Positions 1 through 8,891 of a DNA stretch of 51,139 nt are shown here, piece after piece. A model generated the notes under the pieces. The model worked only from the letters and a program-made list of their open reading frames with translations. It had not been told where the DNA came from and searched no databases. A program made the position numbers and the translations under genes. Numbering within the stretch: the first letter of the stretch is position 1; each line of letters begins with the position of its first letter. This stretch comes from an uncultured Mycolicibacterium sp. (lineage in GTDB: Bacteria; Actinomycetota; Actinomycetes; Mycobacteriales; Mycobacteriaceae), in contig NZ_CALDGS010000113.1 in assembly GCF_937941905.1 (NCBI RefSeq), positions 1-51,139 on the forward strand. The letters run 5' to 3'.

Positions 1-87
1 GGGGCTACGACGAAGTCGTAGCGGGATGCCGGGGCTACGACGAAGTCGTAGCGGATGGCCCGGGCCTACGACGAAGTCGTAGCGGAA
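1..87. repeat. Three tandem copies of a short palindrome (about 30 bp period)
   Basis: A 17-bp core, CTACGACGAAGTCGTAG, occurs at 5-21, 35-51 and 66-82. Each core is a 7-bp inverted repeat around a GAA centre. Flanks are also conserved (GGGG before the first two, GCGG after all three), giving 30- and 31-bp periods. The array lies just past the stop of mam4B and touches the window edge, so more copies may lie outside. Any copy transcribed from the mce4 side would fold into a hairpin with a TTC loop. Possible roles are clustered terminators, an mRNA 3' stabiliser or a protein-binding array; the sequence does not decide between them. Confidence 0.85.
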
Positions 88-115
88 TGCTCCTACCCCG
101 ACGTCGTCGCGGCGC

Positions 116-610
116 TCAGATCGGCGTGATGTAGTCGATCAGCCACTTGCCGTCGACCTTCTCGTAGTCGACGCGCAGCCGGCTGCCGTCGTACACCGAC
201 TCCTTGGACTTGTCGGTCACGGTGCGGTTCATGTACACCATCACCGACCCGCGGGTGCGGTGCGCGTCGAGCACGCCGGCCCCCACCACGTGCGCCTGCG
301 AGACCACCTCGCGCTCCCGGGCCTGCGGGATGATGTCGCGGGTCGCGCGCTCCTTGAACTCCGCCCGGTACTCCGGGGTGAGCAGGTTGTAGGCCTCGGT
401 GAGGTTGCGTTCGACGGTCTGGTAGTCGTAGGTGAACACCGTCGGGATCTGCTCGGTGGCCAGCGCGGCGAGCTGTTCGCGGGTCAGCTGCTCGGCGCGC
501 AGCTCCACCCGGTTCCAGTACAGCCCGCCGGCCACCGCACCGAGCGCGACGAACCCGACCGCGGCCAGCACCGCCAGCGCCGAAAGCGCCCGCCGTGCGC
601 GCTCACTCAT
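116..610 (-). CDS. mam4B: Mce-associated membrane protein Mam4B
   Basis: This 164-residue protein is the last gene of the mce4 operon and corresponds in place and size to Rv3492c. It starts with a short basic stretch (MSERARRALSAL), has one membrane segment at about residues 10-32, and continues as a soluble domain ending in DGKWLIDYITPI, the form typical of Mam proteins with a VirB8/NTF2-like fold outside the membrane. Its ATG overlaps the mam4A stop codon as TGATG, so translation is probably coupled. I reject the in-frame open stretch upstream of 610 because it lies inside mam4A. Mam proteins are thought to stabilise or assemble the Mce transporter; the exact contact is unknown. Confidence 0.9.
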   Translation of the reverse strand: MSERARRALSALAVLAAVGFVALGAVAGGLYWNRVELRAEQLTREQLAALATEQIPTVFTYDYQTVERNLTEAYNLLTPEYRAEFKERATRDIIPQAREREVVSQAHVVGAGVLDAHRTRGSVMVYMNRTVTDKSKESVYDGSRLRVDYEKVDGKWLIDYITPI

Positions 611-1344
611 CAGTTGCCCCCGTCGGGGTACTTCAGGTCGTAGCCGGTCATGTTCCCGTCCTCGTCCTCGGCGACGATGACCCGCATCCGGTACGGCTGC
701 GACGGCTTGTTCACCCCCTCCATGTCGGTGACGGTCACCCGCACCGACACCAGCACCGCGGCCCGGCGTCCCTCCGGGTCGTAGCTCTCCAGCGCCGCGC
801 CGTTGACCACCGCCTCGGAGGAGGCGTTGGTGTCGCGGAACATCGCCTTGAGATTCTCGGTGTTGTTGTTGTGGCTCAACATGTCCCGCAGCGGACCGCT
901 GGTGGACTCGTAGAACCGGTCGACGCTCTCCTCGACCGTGTCCTGGGTGAAGCTGAACATGTTGACCACCAGCTGCGCGGCGGTGTCGACGTAGCGCTGC
1001 TTGTGGTCGAGGTCGGCCTGGACCCGGTGCTGCTGCACGGTCATCACCGCGACCGCGGTGCCGAGCAGCCCCAGCGCGAGCACCGCGGCGACCGCGGACA
1101 CCAGCACCACCATCCGGCGGTTGGGCGCGCGCCGCGGCGGCGGGCCCAGCGGGCCGGCGCCCGGACCGCGCACCGCGCCCGGCCACTCCGGCCGGGCCGC
1201 CCGGGGTGCCGGAGCCGCGGGGACGACCACCTCCGCGGCGGTCGCGCCGGCCGGGCCGGCGGGGCGGTGCGCCCGGCGGCGACGGCGGGCCGCGCCGGAA
1301 CCGGTGGCGGTCCCGTGATCGGTTCCCGTGTCGGTATCGCTCAT
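610..1344 (-). CDS. mam4A: Mce-associated membrane protein Mam4A
   Basis: This 244-residue protein matches Rv3493c in position and length. The N-terminal 75 or so residues are rich in Arg, Ala and Pro and probably cytoplasmic. One hydrophobic segment follows (VLVSAVAAVLALGLLGTAVA, near residues 80-100), then an extracytoplasmic domain ending in a conserved-looking MTGYDLKYPDGGN tail. The ATG overlaps the mce4F stop by one base (TGATG). The open frame extends further upstream to about 1842 inside mce4F, but the mce4F overlap and the family length favour this start. It probably supports Mce4 complex stability together with Mam4B. Confidence 0.9.
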   Translation of the reverse strand: MSDTDTGTDHGTATGSGAARRRRRAHRPAGPAGATAAEVVVPAAPAPRAARPEWPGAVRGPGAGPLGPPPRRAPNRRMVVLVSAVAAVLALGLLGTAVAVMTVQQHRVQADLDHKQRYVDTAAQLVVNMFSFTQDTVEESVDRFYESTSGPLRDMLSHNNNTENLKAMFRDTNASSEAVVNGAALESYDPEGRRAAVLVSVRVTVTDMEGVNKPSQPYRMRVIVAEDEDGNMTGYDLKYPDGGN

Positions 1345-3038
1345 CAGATCTGTCTCGGATCGAGCATCAGGTCGACCCACGTCTCGGCGGGCCGCAGCTT
1401 CTCGGCACCGGGAGCGTACACCCCGACGTTGCCGTCCGGATCGACGAACTTGCCGGTCTGCTGGTCGTACACGGTGACCTGCGGCCCGGCCGCCTGCGGC
1501 GGGTTGCCCGGCGGCACCGGCCCGGTGCCCACCGGCGGCGGGGGCGGCGGGATCTCCGCCGGGTACGGCAGCAGCGGGTCCTGCGGCGGGAACGGTGCCG
1601 GCGGCAGGTACGGCGTCACCGCGGGCGGCGGGCCGTCCGGCGGCGGCGGGAACGGCTGCCACGGCTGGTGTGGCGCCGGCCCCGGCCCCGGCGGCGGGGC
1701 GTCGGGCGGGTAGAAGCCCGGCGCGTACGGGATGCCCGGATCCGGATCGTTCTCCGGCGGGATGTACGGGTAGTGGTTCGGCGGCAGGATGTTGCGGCCG
1801 TCGGTCACCGGGGTGCCCACCGGGATGGTCGGCCCGCGCCACGGGTTGGTGCCGAGCGGCTTGTAGCCCTCCGGGTCGCGGCAGAGCTGCACGGTCGGGG
1901 CGCGCTTGCCCGGGAACTCCTGGCAGGGGTAGTTGCGCGCGCCGCGCACCACGCTCGGATCGTTATGCGGCACCTTGCAGTACATGTCCAGCGGCAGGTC
2001 GCGCAGCGTGGTGTCGGCCGGCGAGCGGATCTCGGTCGGCGGCAGGAAGCCCACCGAGCAGGGCGGCGGATCACCCAGGTCGATCTTGAAGTCAAGCTTG
2101 CCGCCCTCGTCCTTGGGCACCCCGTAGGCGATCGTCAGCAGTGCCTGGAACAGCGCCGGGAACACCACCAGCGCATGCTCGATGGACTTGCGGTAGATGA
2201 CGCCCACCCGGCCGAAGTTGGCCAGGCTGGCCGCCAGCGCCGGGAACGACGGGCGGATCCCGTCGAAGGTCTCCTGCGCGGTCTCGGCGGTGCCGGGGAC
2301 GGTGGCCAGCACGTTGCGGAACTGCGCGTCGGCACCGCGCAGTTCGGTGGTGAGCCGGGCCAGACCGTCGGCGGCGGCGCGGATGTCGTCCCCGCTGCGG
2401 ATCTGCGCCTCCAGCAGCGGGGCGGAGCGGTCGATGAGCGCCTCGGTCTGCGGCCAGTTCGCGTTGGCCTCGTCGACCAGCAGCCGCGCCGACTCGACCA
2501 GCCGGGCCAGCTCCGGCCCGGAGCCGTTGAACGCCTTGAACGTCTCGGCCAGCAGCTCCTTGAGCCGGCTGTCGGCCAGCGTGGAGACCAACTGGTCGGC
2601 CTCGTCGAGCAGGCCGGCGACGTCCTGCCCGACGGCGGTGCGGTCCTTGCCGATCACATCGCCGTTGCGCAGCAGCGCCTGCCCGGCCGAGCCGTCCGGG
2701 GGCACCAGGTCGACGTACTGCTCGCCGACCGCCGACATGCTCTGCACGGTGGCCGTCACGTCGGCGGGCACGTGCGCGCTCGAGTTGATCCGCATCCGGG
2801 CGGCCACCCCGTCGTCGGTGAGCTCCACCGCCTCCACCCGGCCGACGGTCACGCCGCGGTAGGTGACGTTGGCGTTCTCGTACAGCCCGCCGGCGGCCTC
2901 GAACTCGGCCGTCACCCGGATCGCGCCCAGCCCGAGCCGGGCCGGCACGTGCAGGTAGTTGGTCACGATCAGGCTGACCGTCACCACCGTGACCAGGGCG
3001 AAGATCAGCAGCTGGATGCGCGTGGTGCGGGTGATCAT
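1344..3038 (-). CDS. mce4F: Mce-family sterol transporter subunit Mce4F
   Basis: The protein has 564 residues, the same length I recall for M. tuberculosis Mce4F (Rv3494c). An N-terminal membrane anchor (LLIFALVTVVTVSLIVTNYL, about residues 10-29) is followed by the MlaD/Mce domain at about 35-115, with VTYRGVTVGRVEAVELTDDG and the GEQYVDLVPP element. A long helical region comes next. The C-terminal part, from about residue 410, is a very Pro/Gly-rich tail with runs such as PPPPPVGTGPVPPGNPPQ. Mce subunits form a needle that carries lipid between inner membrane and outer envelope; Mce4 imports cholesterol. It abuts mce4E with no gap. Confidence 0.95.
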   Translation of the reverse strand: MITRTTRIQLLIFALVTVVTVSLIVTNYLHVPARLGLGAIRVTAEFEAAGGLYENANVTYRGVTVGRVEAVELTDDGVAARMRINSSAHVPADVTATVQSMSAVGEQYVDLVPPDGSAGQALLRNGDVIGKDRTAVGQDVAGLLDEADQLVSTLADSRLKELLAETFKAFNGSGPELARLVESARLLVDEANANWPQTEALIDRSAPLLEAQIRSGDDIRAAADGLARLTTELRGADAQFRNVLATVPGTAETAQETFDGIRPSFPALAASLANFGRVGVIYRKSIEHALVVFPALFQALLTIAYGVPKDEGGKLDFKIDLGDPPPCSVGFLPPTEIRSPADTTLRDLPLDMYCKVPHNDPSVVRGARNYPCQEFPGKRAPTVQLCRDPEGYKPLGTNPWRGPTIPVGTPVTDGRNILPPNHYPYIPPENDPDPGIPYAPGFYPPDAPPPGPGPAPHQPWQPFPPPPDGPPPAVTPYLPPAPFPPQDPLLPYPAEIPPPPPPVGTGPVPPGNPPQAAGPQVTVYDQQTGKFVDPDGNVGVYAPGAEKLRPAETWVDLMLDPRQI

Positions 3039-4226
3039 CTACGGCGCCTCTTCCTGCCCCGACGCGGTGCCCGGCGGGATCTTGAACGGGTCCGCGGCCT
3101 GCCCGGACAGATTCGCCATCTGGCCGATCAGCCAGTCCGGCGGGTTCACCACCTCGTGCAGGTGGGCCATGTTCGGGTCGAACGGCGAGGTGGTCAGGAT
3201 CGACTCGCCGATGCGGCGCATCGTCAGGTCGAACGTGGTGAACACGTTGAGGTAGTCACCGCGCACCGCCCGCCGCAGGTACTTGGTGGTGAACGGGAAG
3301 GTCGGCAGCAGGTCGAGGCTGCTGACCAGCTCGCGCCGGTGGTCGTTGAGCTCCTTGACCACCGGGTAGAGGTCCTTCATGTCGGCGGCGAAGTCCTCTT
3401 TGGTCTCGGCGAGGATGCGCGCGGCCAGGGTGCCGAACCGCTGCAGCGCGGCGAACGCCTCGACGATGGTGGCGCGGTTGTCGTTGAGCACCTGCAGCGC
3501 ACCGGGCAGCGAGTCCAGGGTGCGGCCCAGGCTGTCGCGGCCCTCGGCCAGGATCGCGGCGAACCGGTCGATGCCCTGCGCGGCGGCGATGATGTCGTCG
3601 GTCTGGGCGTCCAGCGCCCGGGTCAGCTCGGCCAGCCGCGGCACCAGGTCGACGAAGTCCATGCTGCGCCCGGCCACCGCCGCGTACAGCTCGTCGGTGA
3701 TGTCCTGCAGCGAGCCGAGATTGCCCTTGTTGACCACCATGCCCAGCGAGGACAGCACCTCCTCGGTGGACGGGTAGCGGCCGGCCATCCGGATGTGCGA
3801 GCCGTCGCGCAGCTCGCCCTCCGGCGGTTCGCCGACCGGCGGGAGCAGCTCGACGTGCTGCGAACCGAGCAGCGAGGTCTGCGCCACCCGGGCCACCGCG
3901 TTGGCCGGCAGCTTGACACCGCCGTCGAGCGACAGCTGCAGGGCGGCGTAGAAGGTGCCGTCCGGCCGCTGCACCGCGTCCACGCCGGACACGCTGCCCA
4001 CGGTCACGTCGTCGACCATCACCGGCGAGTTCTGCGGCAGCGTGGCCACATCCGGCACCTCGACGGTGACGGTGTAGGAGCCGCGGCCGTGCCCGGCGGT
4101 GCCGGGCAGGTTCAGCGAGTTCAGCCCGCCGAACTGGCAGCCGGCCAGGATCGCCGCCCCGGAGCCGATCGCCACCGCGCGGACGCCGACGCGGACGAGA
4201 CTGCCGCGCAACGCCGTTGTCCTCAT
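3039..4226 (-). CDS. mce4E: Mce-family lipoprotein Mce4E (LprN)
   Basis: This 395-residue lipoprotein subunit of the Mce4 importer corresponds to Rv3495c (lprN). The signal peptide is clear: MRTTALRGSLVRVGVRAVAI, a hydrophobic stretch, and the lipobox AILAGC at about residue 30, whose Cys would be lipidated after cleavage. The Mce domain follows (SYTVTVEVPDVATL, SPVMVDDVTVGSV, LGSQHVELLPP), then an alpha-helical region. The start is fixed by the ATGA overlap with mce4D (4223-4226). A longer in-frame stretch running up to 5198 lies inside mce4D and would bury the signal peptide, so I reject it. Confidence 0.95.
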   Translation of the reverse strand: MRTTALRGSLVRVGVRAVAIGSGAAILAGCQFGGLNSLNLPGTAGHGRGSYTVTVEVPDVATLPQNSPVMVDDVTVGSVSGVDAVQRPDGTFYAALQLSLDGGVKLPANAVARVAQTSLLGSQHVELLPPVGEPPEGELRDGSHIRMAGRYPSTEEVLSSLGMVVNKGNLGSLQDITDELYAAVAGRSMDFVDLVPRLAELTRALDAQTDDIIAAAQGIDRFAAILAEGRDSLGRTLDSLPGALQVLNDNRATIVEAFAALQRFGTLAARILAETKEDFAADMKDLYPVVKELNDHRRELVSSLDLLPTFPFTTKYLRRAVRGDYLNVFTTFDLTMRRIGESILTTSPFDPNMAHLHEVVNPPDWLIGQMANLSGQAADPFKIPPGTASGQEEAP

Positions 4227-5602
4227 CGCCCACCTCCTGCCGGGGTCGCACCCGCCTCGGCCGGCAGCGGGGCCGACTGGCCCGTGCCGTGCTGTGCCGA
4301 CGAGGCGTCCTTCGTCCCCTCCTGCTCGGGCAGGAACAGTTCGGACAGGTCGGCGTCCGGCGACACCTGCGGCGGGGTCACCCCCGGGTTGGGCTTCCAC
4401 TGCAGCTGCGGGATCGGGGTACGCGCCTTGGCCTCGGTGGCCGGGGTGTCGTAGATGATCTGGCCCTTGTAGGCGGTGATCGAGTTGATCGGGTGGAACA
4501 GCATCGGCGGGTAGTTCATCATGATCCGCCGCAGCACCGGCGCCATCCGCTGGCGGCACAGCTCGGTGCGCTTGTAGTTCTCCGGGGTCGCGCCCACCTC
4601 GAACGAGCCGGCGCAGATGAATTGCACCGGGTTGGCGAAGTTCGGCAGCGACAGCAGGCCGGCCATCGACCCCTGCGCCGGGTTGTAGATGTTGTAGAAG
4701 TTCGACAGCCCGTTCGGGGTGACGTGCAGCACCTGCTCGATGTCGTCGCTCTGGGCGTGCAGCATCGTCATCAGGTCGGTGAGCTTGGTGACGCTGTCGA
4801 TCAGCGTGCCGTTGCGCTCGTCGAGGAACTGCCGCACGTCGGTCAGCGCCTGGCCCAGCAGGTCCAGCGAATGGTCCAGGCCCACCGAGCTTTCCGCCAG
4901 CACCTGCGACACCGAGGCCAGGTGGTCGGCGAACTGCACCACCTGCTCGTTGCTGTTGGACAGCGCCTCGACGAGCACCTGCAGGTTGCGCACCGTGCCG
5001 AACAGGTCGCCGCGCGAGTCGCCGAGCCGGCCGGCCACCGCGGACAGTTCGCGCAGCGCCCGCCGGAACGAGTCGCCGTTGCCGGTGAACGTGTCGGCGG
5101 CCTGGTTCACCAGTGCGGTCAACGGGCCCTGCACCCCGTCGGGCTCCGGGCCGAGGTGGCGGGCCAGCTTGGTCAGCTCCTCCTTGACCTGGTCCCACTC
5201 CACCGGCACGCCGGTCCGCTCCAGGCCGATGACCGCGCCGTCGCCCAGCGCGTCGCCCTCGGCGTAGGCCGGGGTGAGCTGAACGAACCGGTCCGACACC
5301 ACGTTCGGGGCGATGATGACCGCCCGGGCGTCGGCGGGCACCCGCACGTCGTCGTCGACCCGCATGGTCACCCGAACCGCCTCGGGCAACGGTTCGACGG
5401 ACTCGATCCGCCCGACCGGCACCCCGAGCACCCGCACGTCGTCGCCCGGGTACAGGCCCACCGTCGAGGTGAAGTACGCGGTGATGCGGTAGCTGCCGGC
5501 GCGCGGGAGCACCAGGGCCACCCCACCGATCAGGGCGGCCGCCAGCACGAGCCCGAGCGTGACCCGGAACCAGTTGCTGCGCAAGGTCTTCGCTTTCGTC
5601 AT
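4223..5602 (-). CDS. mce4D: Mce-family sterol transporter subunit Mce4D
   Basis: This 459-residue protein corresponds to Rv3496c. It has a basic N-terminus and one membrane anchor (VTLGLVLAAALIGGVALVLP, about 14-33). The Mce domain follows, with YFTSTVGLYPGDDVRVLGVP and the VSDRFVQLTP element, then a helical region and a variable acidic/Pro-rich C-terminus. Its ATG lies within the end of mce4C (4-base ATGA overlap) and its stop overlaps the mce4E start in the same way, so it is embedded in a tightly coupled operon. It would act as one of six different Mce subunits making up the Mce4 lipid channel. Confidence 0.95.
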   Translation of the reverse strand: MTKAKTLRSNWFRVTLGLVLAAALIGGVALVLPRAGSYRITAYFTSTVGLYPGDDVRVLGVPVGRIESVEPLPEAVRVTMRVDDDVRVPADARAVIIAPNVVSDRFVQLTPAYAEGDALGDGAVIGLERTGVPVEWDQVKEELTKLARHLGPEPDGVQGPLTALVNQAADTFTGNGDSFRRALRELSAVAGRLGDSRGDLFGTVRNLQVLVEALSNSNEQVVQFADHLASVSQVLAESSVGLDHSLDLLGQALTDVRQFLDERNGTLIDSVTKLTDLMTMLHAQSDDIEQVLHVTPNGLSNFYNIYNPAQGSMAGLLSLPNFANPVQFICAGSFEVGATPENYKRTELCRQRMAPVLRRIMMNYPPMLFHPINSITAYKGQIIYDTPATEAKARTPIPQLQWKPNPGVTPPQVSPDADLSELFLPEQEGTKDASSAQHGTGQSAPLPAEAGATPAGGGR

Positions 5603-6660
5603 GGCGACTTCGGCCTCAGGATCAGGCGTTCGGAGATGAAGCCGCGCAGGTAGTCGGCCAGGCTGTCGGGCAGCTTGCCGGGCTGGAAGTAGGCATCCAG
5701 CAGCACCTCGGCCATCGGCCCGGGCGGCAGACCGTAGAGGTTGATGTGGAAGCCCGGCCCGGAACCGACCACCTCGCCGAGCGTGGTGGCGTAGGCCGGC
5801 AGCCGGCGCAGCGCCTCCGAGATGTGCTCACGGCGCTCGAGCAGGTTGTCGAGCACCAGGTTCAGCTTGCGCAGCGCCGGCTCGAACTCGCGGCGGTTGT
5901 CGGCGACGAATCCGGACAGCTGTTCGGAGACCTCGTCGATGCCGGCGATGAGCGCCGACAGCGCCGCCCGCCGCTCGTCGAGGGCGGCGAACAGCCGGTT
6001 GCCGTCGACGACGAGCCGGTTGACCTGCTCGGCCCGGTCGGCGAGCACCTTGCTCACCGACTGGGCCCGGCCCAGCAGCTCGGCCAGCGCGGCGTCGTTG
6101 GCGTTGAGGCTGCGCGACAGCGCGGCGATGCCGTCGAGTGCGCCGCGCAGTTGCGGGGTGGCGTCGCGCAGTGTGTCGGTGAGCACGCCCAGCGCCTGGG
6201 TGAACTGCTCCTGGTCCAGTTCGGCGGTCGACGAACCGAGGTCCTGCAGCGCGTTGTTGAGCGTGTACGGCGTGGTGGTCCGCTCCCGCGGGATCGTCGT
6301 CACCGCCCCGGCCCCGGCCGGCACCACCGCCAGCGACCGCTCGCCGAGCACCGTGTCGGTGCGGATCGAGGCACGCGACTGGTCGCCGACGCGGATCCCG
6401 CGGGAGACGGTGAAGGTGACCTTGGCCGAGGTGCCGGCCAGCGACACCGACTTGACCTCGCCGACCTTGATGCCCGACACGGTCACGTCGTTGCCCGGCG
6501 AGATGCCGCCCGCGTCGGCGAAGTACGCATCGTAGTTCTTGCCCTGCGGGAAGAACGGCAGGGTGTTGTAGCCGAACGCCACCAGCACCACGCACGCCAC
6601 GACGACGATGCCGAAGATGCCGGTGCGCAACGGGTTGCGCTCCGCGGTGGCATCAGCCAT
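5599..6660 (-). CDS. mce4C: Mce-family sterol transporter subunit Mce4C
   Basis: The chosen ATG at 6660 gives MADATAERNPLRTGIFGIVV, a typical Mce start with a membrane anchor at about residues 13-32, and a 353-residue protein like Rv3497c. The start overlaps the end of mce4B by 8 bases. The Mce domain shows AYFADAGGISPGNDVTVSGI, then VLGERSLAVVPAG, followed by a helical region. An upstream in-frame extension to 6789 lies within mce4B and is rejected. It is a component of the Mce4 sterol importer and its C-terminus is short compared with Mce4D and Mce4F. Confidence 0.94.
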   Translation of the reverse strand: MADATAERNPLRTGIFGIVVVACVVLVAFGYNTLPFFPQGKNYDAYFADAGGISPGNDVTVSGIKVGEVKSVSLAGTSAKVTFTVSRGIRVGDQSRASIRTDTVLGERSLAVVPAGAGAVTTIPRERTTTPYTLNNALQDLGSSTAELDQEQFTQALGVLTDTLRDATPQLRGALDGIAALSRSLNANDAALAELLGRAQSVSKVLADRAEQVNRLVVDGNRLFAALDERRAALSALIAGIDEVSEQLSGFVADNRREFEPALRKLNLVLDNLLERREHISEALRRLPAYATTLGEVVGSGPGFHINLYGLPPGPMAEVLLDAYFQPGKLPDSLADYLRGFISERLILRPKSP

Positions 6661-7687
6661 CTTCGGAACACCTCCCCTTGGACGGGTCCGGCGGACCGCC
6701 GAACGGGATGAGGATGTCGCTGCCCGCCGGTCCGTTGATCTTGATCCGGGTCGAGCAGTAGAAGATGTTGAAGTACGCGCCGTAGGCACCCAGCGACTGC
6801 AGCCGCAGGTAGTTCTCCGCCAGCGGCTCGATGACCCGGTTCACCTCGTCCTTGCGGTCGTCGATCTCGGTGAGCAGCGGCCGCAGGTTCTCCAGCACGC
6901 CCTGCACCGGCCGGCGGCCCTTCTGCATCATCTCGGTCAGGTCGCGCTCGGCCGAGGCCAGCGGCTCGATGGCACCGGCGATCGGATCCCGGCCCTCGGC
7001 CAGCCCGGTGACCAGCTGCTGCAGCCGTTCCACGCCGGTGTTGAACTCCGCGCTCTTGGCGTCGACGGTGCCCAGCACCGCGTTGAGGTGGTTGATGACG
7101 TCGCTGACCACCTGGTAGCGGTCGGCGATGGACTGGGTGAACGAGCCGGTGTTGGAGAGCAACTCCGCCAGCGCCCCGCCCTGGCCCTGCAGCGCCTGGA
7201 TCACCGCGTTGCTGATCTCGTTGAGCTTGTGGCCGTCGAGGCCCTTGAGCACCGGCCGCAACCCGCCCAGCAGCGCGTCGAGATCCAGTGCGGGCTGGGT
7301 GTTCTCCACCGGCAGCGTGCCGCCGTCGGGCAGCTTGCGCAGCTCCCCGGGACCGGAGGTGATCTCCAGGTAGCGGTCGCCGACGAGGTTCTCGTAGCGG
7401 ATCACCGCCCGGGTGGAGGTGTAGAGCTGGTAGCGCCTGTTGACGTCGAAGGTGACGTCGACGGTGTTGTCGTCCTTGAGCCGCACGCCGCGGACCGTGC
7501 CCACCGGCACCCCGGCGATGCGGACGTCGTTGCCCGCCTTGAGCCGTGAGGCGTCGGTGAAGATCGCGTGGTAGGTGTGCCCGGCGGCGAACCGGAACTC
7601 GCCGAACACCACCACCAGCCCGGCGGCGACGAGCAGCATCGTCACCGTGAAGACGGTGACGTTGATGAGCGTTCTCCTGTGGTTCAC
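6653..7687 (-). CDS. mce4B: Mce-family sterol transporter subunit Mce4B
   Basis: This 344-residue protein corresponds to Rv3498c. MNHRRTLINV precedes a membrane segment (TVFTVTMLLVAAGLVVVFGE, about 11-31). The Mce domain has FTDASRLKAGNDVRIAGVPV and the NLVGDRYLEITSG element. The remainder is predicted helical, and two Cys flank the tail (IFYCST and KGRCSEDG), a pattern seen in Mce proteins that may form disulfides outside the membrane. The ATG overlaps the mce4A stop (7684-7687). It acts with the other Mce4 subunits in sterol import. Confidence 0.94.
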   Translation of the reverse strand: MNHRRTLINVTVFTVTMLLVAAGLVVVFGEFRFAAGHTYHAIFTDASRLKAGNDVRIAGVPVGTVRGVRLKDDNTVDVTFDVNRRYQLYTSTRAVIRYENLVGDRYLEITSGPGELRKLPDGGTLPVENTQPALDLDALLGGLRPVLKGLDGHKLNEISNAVIQALQGQGGALAELLSNTGSFTQSIADRYQVVSDVINHLNAVLGTVDAKSAEFNTGVERLQQLVTGLAEGRDPIAGAIEPLASAERDLTEMMQKGRRPVQGVLENLRPLLTEIDDRKDEVNRVIEPLAENYLRLQSLGAYGAYFNIFYCSTRIKINGPAGSDILIPFGGPPDPSKGRCSEDG

Positions 7688-8886
7688 CAGTCGTCACGCT
7701 CCGCGAAGGCACCGTTGAACAGGAATTGCAGGGTCGACGGGGCGTCGAGCTGCAGTTCGGTGAACGGCTCGTACGGGATCAGCGCGTTGTCGGTCACCAG
7801 GAACGGCGCCTTGTACCACGAGCCGCCACCCTGCTTGCCCGGCATGTCCGGCAGGCCGCGGCAGTTCGGCCCGCCGCTGGCGTTCACGATGGGCAGGCTC
7901 TCCGGGTAGGTGTAGGACGGCGAGCCGAGCAGGAAGTTCGACGAGGTGAACAGGCCCGGCCGGGTGCCGCCGATCATCGGGGCGAAGTCCTGGATGGCCT
8001 TCTCGATCGCCACCAGCAGGCAGCCGTACTCCGGCGAGTAGTCGGCCAGCACCTTCAGCGGGGCGCGGGCCCGCTGAATGGCGGCGATGTAGTCGTCGGC
8101 GCCGTCGGCGAGCGCGTCGTGGCCGGAGTTGGCCAGGCCGGTGGCGGCCAGCAGGCTGGCGTTGAGGTTGCGGGCCTGGTCGGAGATGGTGCGGCTGAGC
8201 GTCGGCGCGTTGTCCAGCACGGTCACCAGGTCCGGCGCGGCGTCGCCGTAGATGTTGCCGACCGCGGCGGTCTGGGCCAGCAACGACTGCACCGCGGGCA
8301 TCTTCGGGTTGAGCCGGCCGGCCAGCTCGTTGGCGCCGGCCAGCGCCGCGCCCAGGTTGTCGCCGTTGCCGCGCAGGCCCTCCGCGACCGCGGTGAGGGT
8401 GCCGTTGAGCTCGGTCGGGTCGATCTTGTCCAGCACGTCCATCAGCGTCTGGAACAGCGTGTTGACCTCGAGCTGCACCGCGTCGGCGTGCACGTGCGCG
8501 CCGGGCTCCAGGGAGGCCGCCACCGGCCGCTCGGGCGGCAGGAACTCCACCGCCTTGGCGCCGAACACCGTGTTGCCGGCGATGCGCACCGTCGCGTCGG
8601 CGGGCACGTAGCGCAGCTGGTCGCGGTTGATGGCCAGCCGCAGCCGGGCCTGGTCGCCGGCGTAGGCGATGTCGGCCACCTTGCCGATCTGGATGCCGCG
8701 GTACTTGACCTTCGCACCGCGTTCCATCACCAGACCGGCGCGCGGCGCGGTCACCGTCACCGTCTCGGTCGGCACGAACGCCGCCGTGTAGGACAGGTAG
8801 GTGAACACCACGAACGCCGCGATGATCACCGCGAGGACCGCCGCGGCGATCCGCACATGCAGCTTTCTCGACCCGGTATCCGCCAT
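7684..8886 (-). CDS. mce4A: Mce-family sterol transporter subunit Mce4A
   Basis: The ATG at 8886 gives a 400-residue protein, the length I recall for M. tuberculosis Mce4A (Rv3499c). MADTGSRKLHVR precedes a membrane segment (IAAAVLAVIIAAFVVFTYLS). The Mce domain then shows VMERGAKVKYRGIQIGKVAD and VFGAKAVEFLPP. The C-terminal half contains a helical region and a Cys/Gly-rich stretch near GGPNCRGLPDMPGKQGGG. It begins 5 bases after the yrbE4B stop. The longer frame reaching 9099 lies within yrbE4B and lacks the correct N-terminus. Mce4A is the founding substrate-handling subunit of the Mce4 importer. Confidence 0.95.
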   Translation of the reverse strand: MADTGSRKLHVRIAAAVLAVIIAAFVVFTYLSYTAAFVPTETVTVTAPRAGLVMERGAKVKYRGIQIGKVADIAYAGDQARLRLAINRDQLRYVPADATVRIAGNTVFGAKAVEFLPPERPVAASLEPGAHVHADAVQLEVNTLFQTLMDVLDKIDPTELNGTLTAVAEGLRGNGDNLGAALAGANELAGRLNPKMPAVQSLLAQTAAVGNIYGDAAPDLVTVLDNAPTLSRTISDQARNLNASLLAATGLANSGHDALADGADDYIAAIQRARAPLKVLADYSPEYGCLLVAIEKAIQDFAPMIGGTRPGLFTSSNFLLGSPSYTYPESLPIVNASGGPNCRGLPDMPGKQGGGSWYKAPFLVTDNALIPYEPFTELQLDAPSTLQFLFNGAFAERDDW

Positions 8887-8891
8887 CGCCG

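Noticed and set aside
1..87. CRISPR array at the left edge
   Set aside because: The repeats are palindromic cores with spacers of about 13 bp of similar sequence; there are no unique spacers of normal length and no cas genes.
1206..4454. Very long open frame on the plus strand (over 1000 codons) through the mce4 genes
   Set aside because: It is antisense to mce4D-F with Arg/Gly/His-rich, low-complexity translation; this is expected from strong third-position G/C bias.
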